Assembly (NCBI GenBank): GCA_965153355.1
Contig: OZ231126.1
Coordinates: forward strand, 47,182,001 to 47,246,000
Length of the DNA: 64,000 nucleotides
Source: Flaccisagitta enflata
Taxonomy: Eukaryota > Chaetognatha > Sagittoidea > Aphragmophora
Direction of reading: 5' to 3'
Position 1 is the first letter of the stretch, and each line of letters begins with the position of its first letter. Below, piece after piece: positions 10,072 through 20,904 of the stretch. A program made the translations under genes and the position numbers. The notes beneath the pieces are model-generated. The model was not told where the DNA came from. It saw nothing but the letters and a program-made list of their open reading frames with translations, and made no database searches.

Positions 10072-12318
10072 TTAGGTGTATTTTCCTGAGTGTTGACGCA
10101 CACTCATTTGGAGGAGATACTGAGCGTTTTGAATCTGTAAAAAGAAACAAAATGGAGTAAAAGAAAACAAATTGGATGGAGTAAAAGAAAACAAAACGGA
10201 TGGAGTAAAAGAAAACAAAGTGGATGGAGTAAAATCACTTGTCGCTTATGTGACAACCAATGGAGAGAAGGGATGTCTATTAGAAAATCACTGAGGCATT
10301 CAATGCTATATAACGAGGCAAAACACATGGAGAGAGAATCGGCAAAAATCGTAAATCATAATAACACGATACAAAAATATGACGTAGAGCCATCACGTTT
10401 AATGTATACCTGTTCTTGAGTCCCAGTGATGGTGATGATTCTATCATTGCTCCCCGGTTGAACCTCGCTGGCAATGATGATTTGAGCGCCTGACTGGGCC
10501 CGAATGGCGCGTATTCTGTGTCCCTGAGTCCCAATGATCGAGCCGGCCAAGTCTTTTGGTATTGACACCTAAAGCAAAGCAGAAAGGACCACCGTACAGT
10601 GATCAAAAGACAACAAATAGGCTTGACTCAAAACGAAACGCCATATCGGCTGAGAGCTTCTTATTTCACACCTGTTGAGTTGTGCGTTCTCCTTCGCTCC
10701 TTGAGGTGTTAGGTTGTCCAGCAAATGTGGGATCAAGGTGAGAATTCCAATCATTTCCTCCGCCATTTCCGCCCCTTTGATTGCCGCCACGCGACCCTCC
10801 GGGACCCCCACCGCTTCCGAACGGCTGGCCGCCGCCGCCACCACCACCGCCTCCACCACCGCCACCACCACCGCCGCCCTGCCGGCCGAAACCGCGCGGG
10901 ACGGACATGGGGCCACTACCTCGTACGTTGGGGTTCTGAGGATCGCCGAAGCCTCCATATTCCGGAGCGGCGAAATCGTCGAAGTTGTAAGGATCGTAAG
11001 GCTGGACTCCACCTTTGATTCCAGCCGATGTGGCGATTTCCAATACTTGCTGAATGGTATCGCACACCAAATCTGGCTTGCCTGCGGCAAAAAAATCAAT
11101 ATCTAGAATCAAGTTATTACCCCGAACGTATTAATAGAAAATCATCATTTCCACTTGTGACCACACGTTGGACAGACGATAAAAACAAACCTGTGATTTG
11201 AATGACCCGATCGGTGGACATGGGACAACATTGGGAATAGACCCGGATGTTGGTTCCGGTGACGTCTCGTAATTCTTTGATTTTGCTGCCGGCTCGACCG
11301 ATGATGGACCCGACTTGCGACTGGTGCACGAGAATTCGGACCTCGCAATCGAAATTCAAATCAACGTGGTCCTTGTAATCGTCCAGGCGGGGTACGACGT
11401 CGACCAAAACCTCAAGGGCAGTTCCTGCGCCACCATGGGTTTACGGATTTGAATTAGGGATAAGGATTTGAAGAAAAAAAAACAGCTAAAATTAGAAAGT
11501 TCCGCATAGTGTCGGCATACGGCGCATAGACTGTAGCCACTTCAGGTCACACCAATACATAGTCGACACAAAAAAGCGGCTCAAGTATCAAAGAGAACAA
11601 GTAACACGTACCAAGCTCCGCCGTAATCGTCAAGATCCGCTCGGGGCCGCTGCAATCTGTGGAGATAGGAAAGAGGGAGCCATTTCTAGGTAGCCATTTT
11701 TAAGTGTGTCCTCGCACTTTCATAAGAGGTCCTGTGTCCGTTGGTTGGTTGGTTGGTTGGTTGGTTGGTCGGTCACGCGAACATTTGAGATGTGCAAAAC
11801 GGCACATTCTTACGTCTTTCTTCAATCCTTTCATCTTTCTTCAATCCTTTCATTTCATCATTCATTCATTCATTCATTCATCCAAAACGTTCATTCACAA
11901 ATACTTAAGCGAGGCGCAGTTATTGGCCATAACCTGGCCTTGTTCTATTTTAATTAATCGCAATACGGGCTCTCAGGAACACGATCCGTCATAAATGGGT
12001 CACAGCACCTGGAACAGTCACGCTCGATTTGTAGGATTCCCTCAATCTCTTGATGTTAGATCCTCCCTTGCCGATGATAGCCCCTGCGTTTTTCGTGTTG
12101 ATCAGGACGCGCAGCTCCGTTCTCGGTCCTTCACCGCGCCGACATCGACGAAAGGATCCCGGTCCGTCCGCTCTCCCATCCGTCGTTCCAGCGGAGGTGC
12201 CGTAGCCGCCGCCTCCGTCCCTAGACGGCACTCCATAATTGCCGACACCTCCACCGCCAGAATTTCCATTGGGAGTTCCAACGCGTCCTTTACCGTCAAA
12301 GTCATCGCTCAGCATCAT
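10072..12318 (-). CDS. HNRNPK: Heterogeneous nuclear ribonucleoprotein K-like, triple-KH protein
   Basis: The protein binds poly(C)-rich RNA and single-stranded DNA and acts in transcription, splicing and translation control. Predicted coding exons are 12318-12009, 11656-11612, 11424-11191, 11081-10672, 10568-10410 and 10134-10072, all in phase, giving 406 aa. KH1 (about 66-118) has [17 protein letters not shown] with its GKGG loop at 83-86. KH2 (about 144-197) has [16 protein letters not shown]. After KANPDL-like sequence and GGVQPYDP comes a Gly-rich region with a long Gly run (about residues 240-310). KH3 (about 334-392) has [19 protein letters not shown] and [12 protein letters not shown], then IQNAQYLLQ and a short tail. 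The order KH-KH-linker-KH at the C-terminus and [11 protein letters not shown] identify hnRNP K rather than PCBP. The KH3 loop is GTQG instead of GKGG. Start is MM at 12318 or 12315. Confidence 0.95.
10142..10232. repeat. Short tandem repeat in the last HNRNPK intron
   Basis: Three to four copies of a unit of about 27 bp containing aaagaaaacaa and tggatggagt. It lies between HNRNPK coding exons 5 and 6. Confidence 0.7.
11700..11945 (+). repeat. Diverged hairpin-ended repeat in HNRNPK intron 1
   Basis: The 5' part (aagtgtgtcctcgcactttc, then ataagaggtcctgtgtccg) followed by a GGTT microsatellite matches the plan of the CCGT hairpin repeat described at 16121-16273. The 3' end ggccataacctggccttgtt keeps the terminal hairpin GGCC...GGCC plus TTGTT. 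The microsatellite is GGTT here instead of CCGT. Confidence 0.55.
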
Positions 12319-12538
12319 CGAAGGGAGGATGGTGGGAAAGTGGAAAGAAGGGGAGGGAGAGAGAAAAAGAGGAGGAAGAGGAGGAAAAGGAGGGAGAGTT
12401 AAGGAGATGGGAAGCTAAGAGGGGGAGCGGCCTGAAAAATAACCCGAGAACAAATCCAATTTCCATATGATAACAATAAAATAGAGCGCAGAACAAAGAC
12501 AAATTGAAAATATCCGGCCAAATAAATGATTTCTCCAT
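12319..12538 (-). promoter_or_regulatory. 220-nt AAR2-HNRNPK spacer with splice acceptor
   Basis: The minus strand shows ctcgggttatttttcag (acceptor at about 12432) and a long pyrimidine-rich run before the HNRNPK ATG. No AATAAA is visible on this strand between the AAR2 stop and the HNRNPK ATG. HNRNPK therefore likely has a 5'UTR exon, and AAR2 may end inside HNRNPK leader sequence or be co-transcribed with it. Confidence 0.45.
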
Positions 12539-13977
12539 TCATTGTATCAACTTCATTTGATTTTCACTCAATTCAACGACAACGGGCTGTTCATCGTCCA
12601 AATCAGTCTCGTCAAAATTCCATTTGAATTTTTTCGTGAGATACGTCTTGAATTTCTCGGCTTTGTTCTTGAGCGCGACGTCGAGACTGTCGGCTTCGGC
12701 GACGTTGACGAACAACGAACAAAGAGTCGACGTGAGAAAGTTTTCTCTCGTCACGATATCCAGGAAAAAGTCTTCGGGAATCTCGCGAGTTTGGAAGTAA
12801 AGAACGGTGATGAAATCCGCGTAGAGACTCGGATGCCGCGCGGCCGAGGACGCGGCCGAGTCGCAGAGTAAATGAGTCAGCTGTTTCCATTGCTCAAATC
12901 CGTCGTAAACCCGACCAAACAGGAACACGACAAAGGCCAGTTGCAATTCGCCCAGCAAGTCGGCCGTGACGTCGGAGAAGTCCTCGCGCAGGATCTGCTC
13001 GAACAGCGGGGTCTTATCCAACGATAACCGCGTCACTTCCGCCGGTGTCGCACCGCGCGGAATACACGCGTTTTTGGGAATCGCGTGGAAGCGCATGGGA
13101 GTACCGGACACCGACGTCATCTTCGGCAACTTATCCTCGGCGTTTTCGCAGTTCGATTTTGCCTCATCAACGGCAGATGGCGCGGTATCGCCACCCGCTG
13201 GACCGGGTTGTTCCTTGGCGCCATCTTCCTCCATTTTATTTTTCCGGTGGACGTTTTTCTGATGAAACTTCTCCTCGGCTACGAGTTCGGAAAAACTAGA
13301 TATGAGTCCCGATGTGGGGCTTAGACTCGCGGCCAAGTTGAAACTCGCGTGATTGGTCAACGAAATCCATTTCTTGTGGTTTTCATAAGGGTATGGGGCC
13401 AGGAAAGGATCGAGTTCTCGCTTACGGGCCGTGGAATCGAAACGAGATGGAGAATTGCCATCGCCGCGAAGACAGCTTTCGTCGATGAAGCGCATCGTCT
13501 CTTCTTCTCGGTTCCACGTGCGGACGACCACCTCCTCGCCTTTGAAATCGTAGAAGAATCCGGAACGATGCCCGACGTCACCATCGGAAGTACGACTCAC
13601 GGGACTGATAAGGAATGAAGACGATCAGGTCCGTTCAGGTTCAGACATTTGGATGACAACGAAACTGTGGCACAATCTACACTTATGTCATGAGATTTGG
13701 ACACGATTCGATAACTTTATATAAAGACTTTTTACGTATGAGAGAACCCTTTCTTGGTCCCTTTCTTCCACAATTTTGTTACTCTTTCATAACTGTATAT
13801 CAACACTGACCTGAAGTGTATAAAATGGAGTCCAGGTGGAATCATCTTAACCCCTTTAAATTTTGGCCCTAAGGTCCAAACGTTGCAATCCATGCCGAAT
13901 TCGGTGCCTTCCGGGACGTCAAGAAAGATGAAGGTCGCGCCATAATCAAATAATTTCTTTGCCCGTTCCTGGTCCAT
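12539..13977 (-). CDS. AAR2: AAR2 splicing factor homologue (U5 snRNP chaperone)
   Basis: AAR2 binds Prp8 and keeps U5 snRNP in a pre-assembly state before Brr2 joins. Two predicted coding exons (13977-13811 and 13604-12539) join in phase to 410 aa. Exon 1 carries the conserved N-terminus: [31 protein letters not shown] and [18 protein letters not shown]. Exon 2 carries [80 protein letters not shown] and the C-terminal [11 protein letters not shown]...PVVVEL. A linker of about 60-70 residues rich in Glu, Gly, Pro and Ala (about 155-225) separates the two domains; yeast Aar2 is regulated by phosphorylation in its linker, but no such site is shown here. Length is close to human AAR2 (384 aa). 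The gene lies 220 nt upstream of HNRNPK on the same strand. Confidence 0.95.
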
Positions 13978-14250
13978 TCTTACTGTATGGAAGGCTGTAT
14001 GGCCTGTATGGATGGATGGATGGAACTGAATGGTAAAAGCCGAGATAAAAATGCGTTTAGGAGACGTAAGCTGAGATGACAATTACTCTCATTTACAAAT
14101 AAATTGCTATGCCATTGGCTATATGTGCCATCACACCACCATGACCAGAGAGCATCGCTGCAAATGAAAATCTGATTGCTCGAAAGCGCGACCTGGCCAG
14201 GGTGTTTAGAGAGCAATGAAAGATCTAAAACAAAATGCCTCTACCCACCC
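13978..14250 (-). promoter_or_regulatory. Likely AAR2 promoter/5'UTR
   Basis: An inverted CCAAT box (ATTGG on the plus strand at 14114-14118) lies about 140 nt upstream of the AAR2 start codon. A short gatggatggatgg run (about 14008-14022) lies in the leader. No TATA box is apparent. Confidence 0.35.
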
Positions 14251-14870
14251 TGCATCAAAGAACGGAGGGCTTTTTTCACGATGAGTGACCTCATTTAAGA
14301 CACTTTAACATTTTGAATTAAAATAATATAGAGAGGAAACCATGTGACAAAGTGATTTACGAGTTTTTAAGCGTAGGCTTAAAGAGTTTTTTATCTCCCA
14401 GTATGACTGATACTGTTGGATTTTATCGGACGGATTTCTACCTTGTTTACGGCTTTGATTTGTTACATTATTCCACGATTTTACAATTTTTTATATCTTA
14501 TCAAGTTATGAATTTTTTGTGTTAAAGGACCCCGTTGGAAAAAAGTTCTTTTGCGACTTTAATGGGCTATCCTCCGAAGCGAGCTTTACATTTCATTGTA
14601 TCTGTAAATTTTGTTTGTTTCGCAAATTAAATTCATTCATTCATAATGTACCTTTATCATTATGAAATCGAGTAATTCACGCATCCAGTTATTTCAAGAC
14701 ATCAGTAATCAACGGATGCAAGGCTAAGTAACAGTCCGTTTGGCTTGTTATCAAACGTCCTGCCTTGAGATCATCCGTAGCTTCTCTAGTGATATGTTTT
14801 AGCTGATGATTAGCATTTTTATCTTTACGAATTTGACATATGGGGAATTTGCTCCTTCTCCTTCTTCTTC
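14251..14870. other. Unassigned stretch
   Basis: AT-rich sequence with no gene, tandem repeat or clear element end recognised. Confidence 0.5.
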
Positions 14871-15033
14871 TCCAATCACCCCCCTTCCTCAAACCAGTCT
14901 TGAGGCCCAAATCCCAGTGATGAGGCCCAAATCCTAGCCTTGAGGCCCAAATCTAAGCCTAAAGGCCAAAATACTAGAAAATTCCCCATATGTGTGAAAG
15001 CATAGGTCATCGACCCCTTCGGAGCCGCTGCCC
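14870..15033. mobile_element. Right half of a GGGCAGCGG-terminated element
   Basis: Several ttgaggcccaaatcc words (about 14890-14970) are followed by cataggtcatcgacccc and ttcggagccgctgccc (15001-15033), which is the right terminus of the family seen complete at 35638-36330. The left terminus is missing. A tail motif, accgctgacc, gtctgacgc and ttttgcgactatt (about 15082-15111), follows, as it does after other copies. Confidence 0.65.
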
Positions 15034-15669
15034 TGCTCTCCCTCAACTTCAAGCACAACCTACTCAGGCAGGGCACGGGCACCGCTGACCGTCTGACGCT
15101 TTTGCGACTATTTACTTTTTCGGCGTTTTTTTGCTTTTTGGGCATGCCCTAGTGACCTTTTCCAGCACTGCTCCTGCCCACCCGCACGCGACTAGGGTAG
15201 CCGTGTATCTGGCCTTGTTTAATCACAATATTCACTTTTTAGTCAGACGGTCAGACAGTCAGTTACTGCCCCTGCCCACCCGCACATGACAATGTTTGCT
15301 GTTTATTCGGCCAAAATGCAGAGTTTGAATGCGCCCCTATAAAAGGTTCAATTAAGTCTCAGTCTGTGTGTCTGTCTCTGTCTGTCTCTGTCTGTTTCTG
15401 TCTGTTTCTGTCTCTCTCTGTTTCTGTCTCTCTCTGTTTCTGTCTCTCTGTATCTCTCTTTCTCTGTTTTATGAAGCAAGTTATGTGTAGTATTTTGACC
15501 TATCAAAAGACGTTTTAAAGTTGGTACAAAATAAGACCATTACACTCATGTTTCGACTGTCTAGCAATCTGACTCGTGCCAGCGTGTCAGCCAGTATCAA
15601 AATTAGTCACCTAGCAAGGTTTTTCTGTGCGGGCGCACATATCAACGCATTTTGAAACTCGGTATGGCT
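15034..15669. other. Repeat-derived stretch, no gene
   Basis: Contains the 3' part of the hairpin-ended repeat (tgcccacccgcacgcgacta, then gccgtgtatctggccttgtt, about 15175-15222), a second tgcccacccgcac at about 15270, and a degenerate (TCTG/TCTC)n run at 15362-15465. No gene recognised. Confidence 0.6.
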
Positions 15670-15868
15670 CAATTTTTCAAGGAAAAAAAAAGTGCCAGGA
15701 GACAATTGGTGGATTCCACTCATATTCAGTTACATAGGGGCCATGAAAATTTTCCAAAGTGTCATTTATGGCTCTAATTATTAAAATACATGTAATTACG
15801 AGTCAATCCATATGCGCATACGGATTTTTGACCATTTTAGCCGTTTTTGATTGAGTACCCTACTATTT
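15670..15868 (+). repeat. Dispersed repeat, copy 2 (partner at 2223-2412)
   Basis: Shares agtgccag, gtgtcatttatggctctaatt, gagtcaatccatatg and gagtaccct in the same order with the copy near VARS2. Confidence 0.7.
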
Positions 15869-16120
15869 CACTTAACAATGATGGGAGAATTTATTACATT
15901 CTTTAATAACAGGGTGCTTCATGCGTTTTGAGGTATTCTAAAATGACATATCTCTGCTTCTAGTGACTTTTTTTAGCTTCTTAAAAAAGCTTAAAACATC
16001 TAGAAAGATCATGATCTGCAGATTTTACATGTAAAATTTGATGATATTGCGATAATTTTTGATGCGACCATGTGAATTTGAAGCAGATTAATGATTTCAG
16101 ACTGCTATTTCTGCTTTTTT

Positions 16121-16273
16121 AGTTGCGGACACGCAACTCTATAAGAGCCTTAGTCCGTCTGTCGGTCCGTCCGTCCGTCCGTCCGTGAACACAAGTTGAA
16201 AAGTGTGAAAACTTGCATTTCCGCCCCTGCCCACCCGTCCGCAACTGGTATTGGCCGTGTATCCGGCCTTGTT
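16121..16273 (+). repeat. Hairpin-ended CCGT repeat, reference copy
   Basis: The 5' end AGTTGCGGACACGCAACT folds into a hairpin and is followed by CTATAAGAG and a CCGT microsatellite. Then come a 'gttgaaaagtgtgaaaac' block, gcccctgcccacccgtcc and GTCCGCAACT, which is the reverse complement of the first ten bases. The copy ends with a second hairpin, GGCCGTGTATCCGGCC, then TTGTT. Copies in both orientations occur across the window. There is no coding capacity and no obvious Pol III box. Confidence 0.85.
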
Positions 16274-16275
16274 GT

Positions 16276-16545
16276 TAGTGGCGTGCTCCACGACTCTACA
16301 CCCCACTTTGTCCATCCGTCGGTCCATCGGTCCATCAATCGGTCCGTCCATCCATCACACTTACTTTTTTTGGTTTTTTGTGGTCTTTGACTTCACTGCT
16401 CCTGCCCAAGTGATCAAGTGACCTAAAATATGGCCCCTGCCCACCCACACGCGACTGGGGTAGCCATGTATCCCACCTTGTTTCTAAGTCGCGGACACGC
16501 AACTCTACACCTCGCTTTGTCAGTCGGTAGGTCTATCCGTAACAT
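16276..16545 (+). repeat. Two more hairpin-ended repeats chained after the reference copy
   Basis: A diverged copy starts at about 16276 (agtggcgtgctccacgact) and ends with cacacgcgactggggtagcc and atcccaccttgttt near 16483. A third begins immediately at 16487 (agtcgcggacacgcaactct) and breaks off near 16545. The three lie head to tail. Confidence 0.65.
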
Positions 16546-17551
16546 TTTTGAAACATCGTCTTTTTATAGTACCAATAAAGGCGGCTAAATCGCCGACCGG
16601 AAAAAAGTCGTAAATGGAAGTCTCTTTTTTCAATGCTTGTTCTTCTGTGTGTGCATTTCATGATGTCTGGTTGATTGTCTGTTTTTGTTATTCAATCTGT
16701 CACTTTGTGGCCTTGGGTTCTAGAAAACATTTCTCTATCAAAAATTGAAAATTGTACCAAAACAAGTATGCCAATCTTAATCTATCATCAAAATGAACCT
16801 GTAAACCTATTTTCAGCGATCTAGCTCAACCGGAAGTAGGCGCTGCATATGTAACAGCCAATACTTAGGCTATAAAGGCTGAATATGCGATTTTGACCCA
16901 AATTTCAAAATGGTCCAATTGCTTCCAAATTTTTTGTGGACCTAGGTCAAGGTCTATATTTTTAGATTCTAAAAAGACAAAGTCATTTAAAGGTTTTAAG
17001 GGGGGTTTGAGGAGTCCAAATGCGACATTTTTGGCCGTTTTTCGTAAAAAATGGGGGGGTCAGGCCATTTCAGAGCTACTTTACCCCTACTTCTCCATGG
17101 AAATCAAAAAAAAATTTATAGGGAAAGTTGAAGAGGAGACACAGATGAGTTAGAATCAAAAAAAAATTTTTGGTTACCTCCTTTAACTTTTTCATGAGGT
17201 TAACTTTAGTGTTTTTTTTAATTTTTGAGGAAAACCCCATTGTAATCCTATGGGAGGAGGAAGAGGGAAAAAACCGTTTTTTCAATTTATTCCTATCTTC
17301 TCCATTCATTCTGACCCCAACAAAAATGGTTTTGGGCCCTTTATTGATGGTATTTCAGGGTTCAGAAAAAAAATTGTGGTTACCTCTCACCAATTTTGAT
17401 ATATTGACATGATGTTTTTGCCATCCTAAGTTATTATACTGAAAGCCGCGTTTTTTGCCATTTTCGCCATTTCTGGTTTGTCAATTTACTTAATTGAATG
17501 CTTAAAAGGCACATGCAATTCATTCTTTTGAAATTAATTGATGGTTGAGAG
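16546..17551. other. Unassigned stretch
   Basis: About 16570-16705 (ggaaaaaagtcgtaaatgga ... gttattcaatctgtc) resembles 30460-30555. Otherwise AT-rich without a recognised gene; open frames of under 90 codons look random. Confidence 0.5.
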
Positions 17552-17590
17552 GAGGAGGAGGAGGAGGAGGAGGAGGAGGAGGAGGAGGAG
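17552..17590. repeat. (GGA)n microsatellite
   Basis: About 13 GAG/GGA triplets in a row. Confidence 0.95.
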
Positions 17591-17852
17591 TGGTGCAATA
17601 TCAGTGTTAACTATTATGTATTGCAAATTATAAGGAAGAAGAGAATGTTTTAGAATGTACTACAAAAGAAAGTGACCCAGTTGAAGAAGTAAAGCAAAAG
17701 AGACCACAGGGTGGAAGAGATAATCCTATTTTTCTCTCAGGGTCTCATGTCTGGTGATAAGCCATACAAGAGATACTTATTCACAGACAAATAGAATTGT
17801 AACAAGGACTAGTAGGCCAATAAGGTGAGATGTGTGGATCGTTGAACGAAAG

Positions 17853-17942
17853 CGTTACCCGACCAACCAACCGACCGACCAACCGACCGACCAACCAACC
17901 AACGGACACAGCCAGTTATAGAGGTGCTTTGTCGCACCTAAA
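17853..17942 (-). repeat. Hairpin-ended repeat fragment with GGTT/GGTC array
   Basis: In element orientation (minus strand) it starts AGGTGCGACAAAGCACCTCT, a hairpin with stem AGGTGC/GCACCT, then ctataactggctgtgtccg and a GGTT-type microsatellite. The stem sequence differs from the reference copy but is still self-complementary. Confidence 0.6.
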
Positions 17943-18295
17943 AATATGAAAATGATAGAAGAAAATCCTAGGAATCATGACTCTTTTTCTGCAAAAGGGC
18001 AAAACACGCACCTCGCGCCTTTTTTACCCATTAGGCGCCATTTAACGCCGCCCAGGCGCCTAAAAATGGATTTAAAGCTAAGACCAATCATGTATATACT
18101 TCTTTCATTGATGATAAACTGTAAAAACAGGAAAATAACAAAAAAATCCTAATAATCATGACCATTTTTTAAGCAAATGAGCGCAACGCGCACCTGGCGC
18201 CGTTTTTTGCCATTAGGCGCCATTTGGCGCTGCCGGAGTACCAAAAAATAGGTTTTTTCCCCAAAAACTCATTTCTTAACCTATCTTGGATGAAA
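17941..18295 (+). repeat. Direct duplication of about 177 bp with GGCGCC motifs
   Basis: Two tandem units (17941-18117 and 18118-18295) share aaaatcctaggaatcatgac-like, gcgcacct, attaggcgccattt and ggcgc words with moderate divergence. Dense GGCGCC palindromes distinguish the unit. Confidence 0.6.
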
Positions 18296-18418
18296 ATAAA
18301 ACATAAAATCAAGCTTGAGATTGAGAAAAAATTTCTAGAACAAAATGGCACTTTTGGCGAATTGTGTCTGTGCGTTTTTTCCTTTCAATCTTCTTTGTCT
18401 GAGTTTGTGTGTGTCTCT

Positions 18419-19022
<604 letters not shown>

Positions 19023-19464
19023 AGGGTATTGTAGGGTACGAAGGCATCTAATAGTGTTGTTCAATAGTTTTGTCGTATTGAAGCTCTGCTCCTGCCCAAC
19101 TGTTCATGACTTTTGCCTGGTCATGGGCTTGTTATCAATGGTGCCAAATCATTCATCTTTGAAAATATGATATTCTTACATATGACATTTTAAAATACAT
19201 TAAGCTTAATATGAATAAAGCCAGGCTCTGAAGCTAATGATAACAGATTTTTGGTGATTAAGTTTTGTGTCACTTAGAAAATAACAGGCACTCTGAAATC
19301 ACATACAGACTTCAAAACCATACGGTTGCTTCAAGAATTATCGCAATATCATGAGATTTTACATGTGAAATCTGCAGATCATGATTTTTCTAGATCTTTT
19401 TCAGAAGTGAAAAAAACTGAAAAACTAAAGGCCACATCATGGTTACTAAAGTGAAAATAATCGC

Positions 19465-19943
19465 GGCTACTCGATCAGATCTGGCTAATCGATCAGACCC
19501 GGCTAATCGATCAGACCAGGCTAATCGATCAGACCAGGCTAATCGATCAGACCCGGCTAATCGATCAGACCCGGCTAATCGATCAGACCCGGCTAATCGA
19601 TCAGACCCGGCTAATCGATCAGACCCGGCTAATCGATCAGACCCGGCTAATCGATCAGACCCGGCTACTCGATCAGACCCGGCTACTCGATCAGACCCGG
19701 CTACTCGATCAGACCCGGCTACTCGATCAGACCCGGCTACTCGATCAGACCCGGCTACTCGATCAGACCCGGCTACTCGATCAGACCCGGCTACTCGATC
19801 AGACCCGGCTACTCGATCAGACCCGGCTACTCGATCAGACCCGGCTACTCAATACCGGCTACTCGATCAGACCTGGCTACTCAATCAGACCCGGCTACTC
19901 GATCAGACCCGGCTTCTCGATCAGACCTGGCTACTCGTTCAGA
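19465..19943. repeat. 18-bp minisatellite, about 26 copies
   Basis: The unit is ggctactcgatcagaccc. An early block uses the variant ggctaatcg (about 19485-19665) and a later block ggctactcg (about 19666-19850), so each sub-block is nearly homogeneous. Because 18 is divisible by 3, one frame stays open as an Arg-Ser-Asp-Pro-Ala repeat with no sign of being a gene. Confidence 0.95.
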
Positions 19944-19959
19944 ACATAATGGCATAACT

Positions 19960-20268
19960 TGAAGTCCCTAATGGCATAACGGCATAACGGCATTCCTGGA
20001 AGTCCATGACGGCATACCTGGAAGTCCATGATGGCATACCTGGAAGTCCATGATGGCATACCTGGAAGTCCATGATGGCATACCTGGAAGTCCATGATGG
20101 CATACCTGGAAGTCCATGATGGCATACCTGGAAGTCCATGATGGCATACCTGGAAGTCCATGATGGCATACCTGGAAGTCCATGATGGCATACCTGGAAG
20201 TCCATGATGGCATACCTGGAAGTCCATGATGGCATACCTGGAAGTCCATGATGGCATACCTTGAAGCA
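19960..20268. repeat. 22-bp minisatellite, about 13 copies
   Basis: The unit is catacctggaagtccatgatgg, nearly identical across copies, with degenerate units at the left edge. It begins less than 20 bp after the 18-bp array ends. All three minus frames stay open because the unit lacks stops. Confidence 0.95.
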
Positions 20269-20810
20269 CAACAATAAAAGTTAACAACCACAAATTTTTT
20301 TTCAAAAAAAAATTTAAAAAGAAGAAAAAAATTTATCAAAAAATTTTTTTTCATCAAAAAAACTTTCAAAAAAAAAAAAAAATTAAAAGAAATTAAAAAA
20401 AAAATTTCACCAGTCCAGAAAATTATGTTACTAGACTAGAATAAATACCCTTATATCTTCTTAACCAATGATCAGAATTTACTGAAATCTTGCAGGGGAG
20501 CTTTAATTGATGCAATGAACCTACACAACAAGTTTGAACAACATTTGTGAACCTTTACTACCCTTCCCCTATGTAAATTGAACAAGTCCAGGAATTAATA
20601 TTACTACAAAAATAATAGGTAAAGGGTATTAAATATTAATGAATGTTGTTGAAAGTTGGTACACAGATGAGTAATGCCCTAAAAATAACACTGACCAAGT
20701 TTAATCAACATCTGAGTTGTGGTTCACAAGTTTTTAAGAGTTGACACAACAACGACGATGGCTTACTACACGATCAAGAAATAACTCAATGTGGCCAAAA
20801 AAGTTACAGA
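20269..20810. other. A/T-rich unassigned stretch
   Basis: Begins with long A-rich runs (20290-20405). No gene or repeat unit recognised in the rest. Confidence 0.5.
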
Positions 20811-20904
20811 GGCAGAGACATGTCGTTTTAGAATACCTCAAAGCGCGTGAAACACCCTGTAGTATCTGACGTTCAGTATATATGAGCATTAGCTCTTTAG
20901 ATAC

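Noticed and set aside
16121-16273. Helitron identity of the hairpin-ended repeat
   Set aside because: It has a 3' hairpin but ends TTGTT, not CTRR, and lacks a 5' TC start; family left unnamed.
19439-19957. 172-codon Arg-Ser-Asp-Pro-Ala repeat protein
   Set aside because: The frame stays open only because the 18-bp unit has no stop; no signal or flanking coding sequence.
19960-20268. CRISPR-like array
   Set aside because: Units are contiguous with no variable spacers, and the genome is a metazoan nuclear one.
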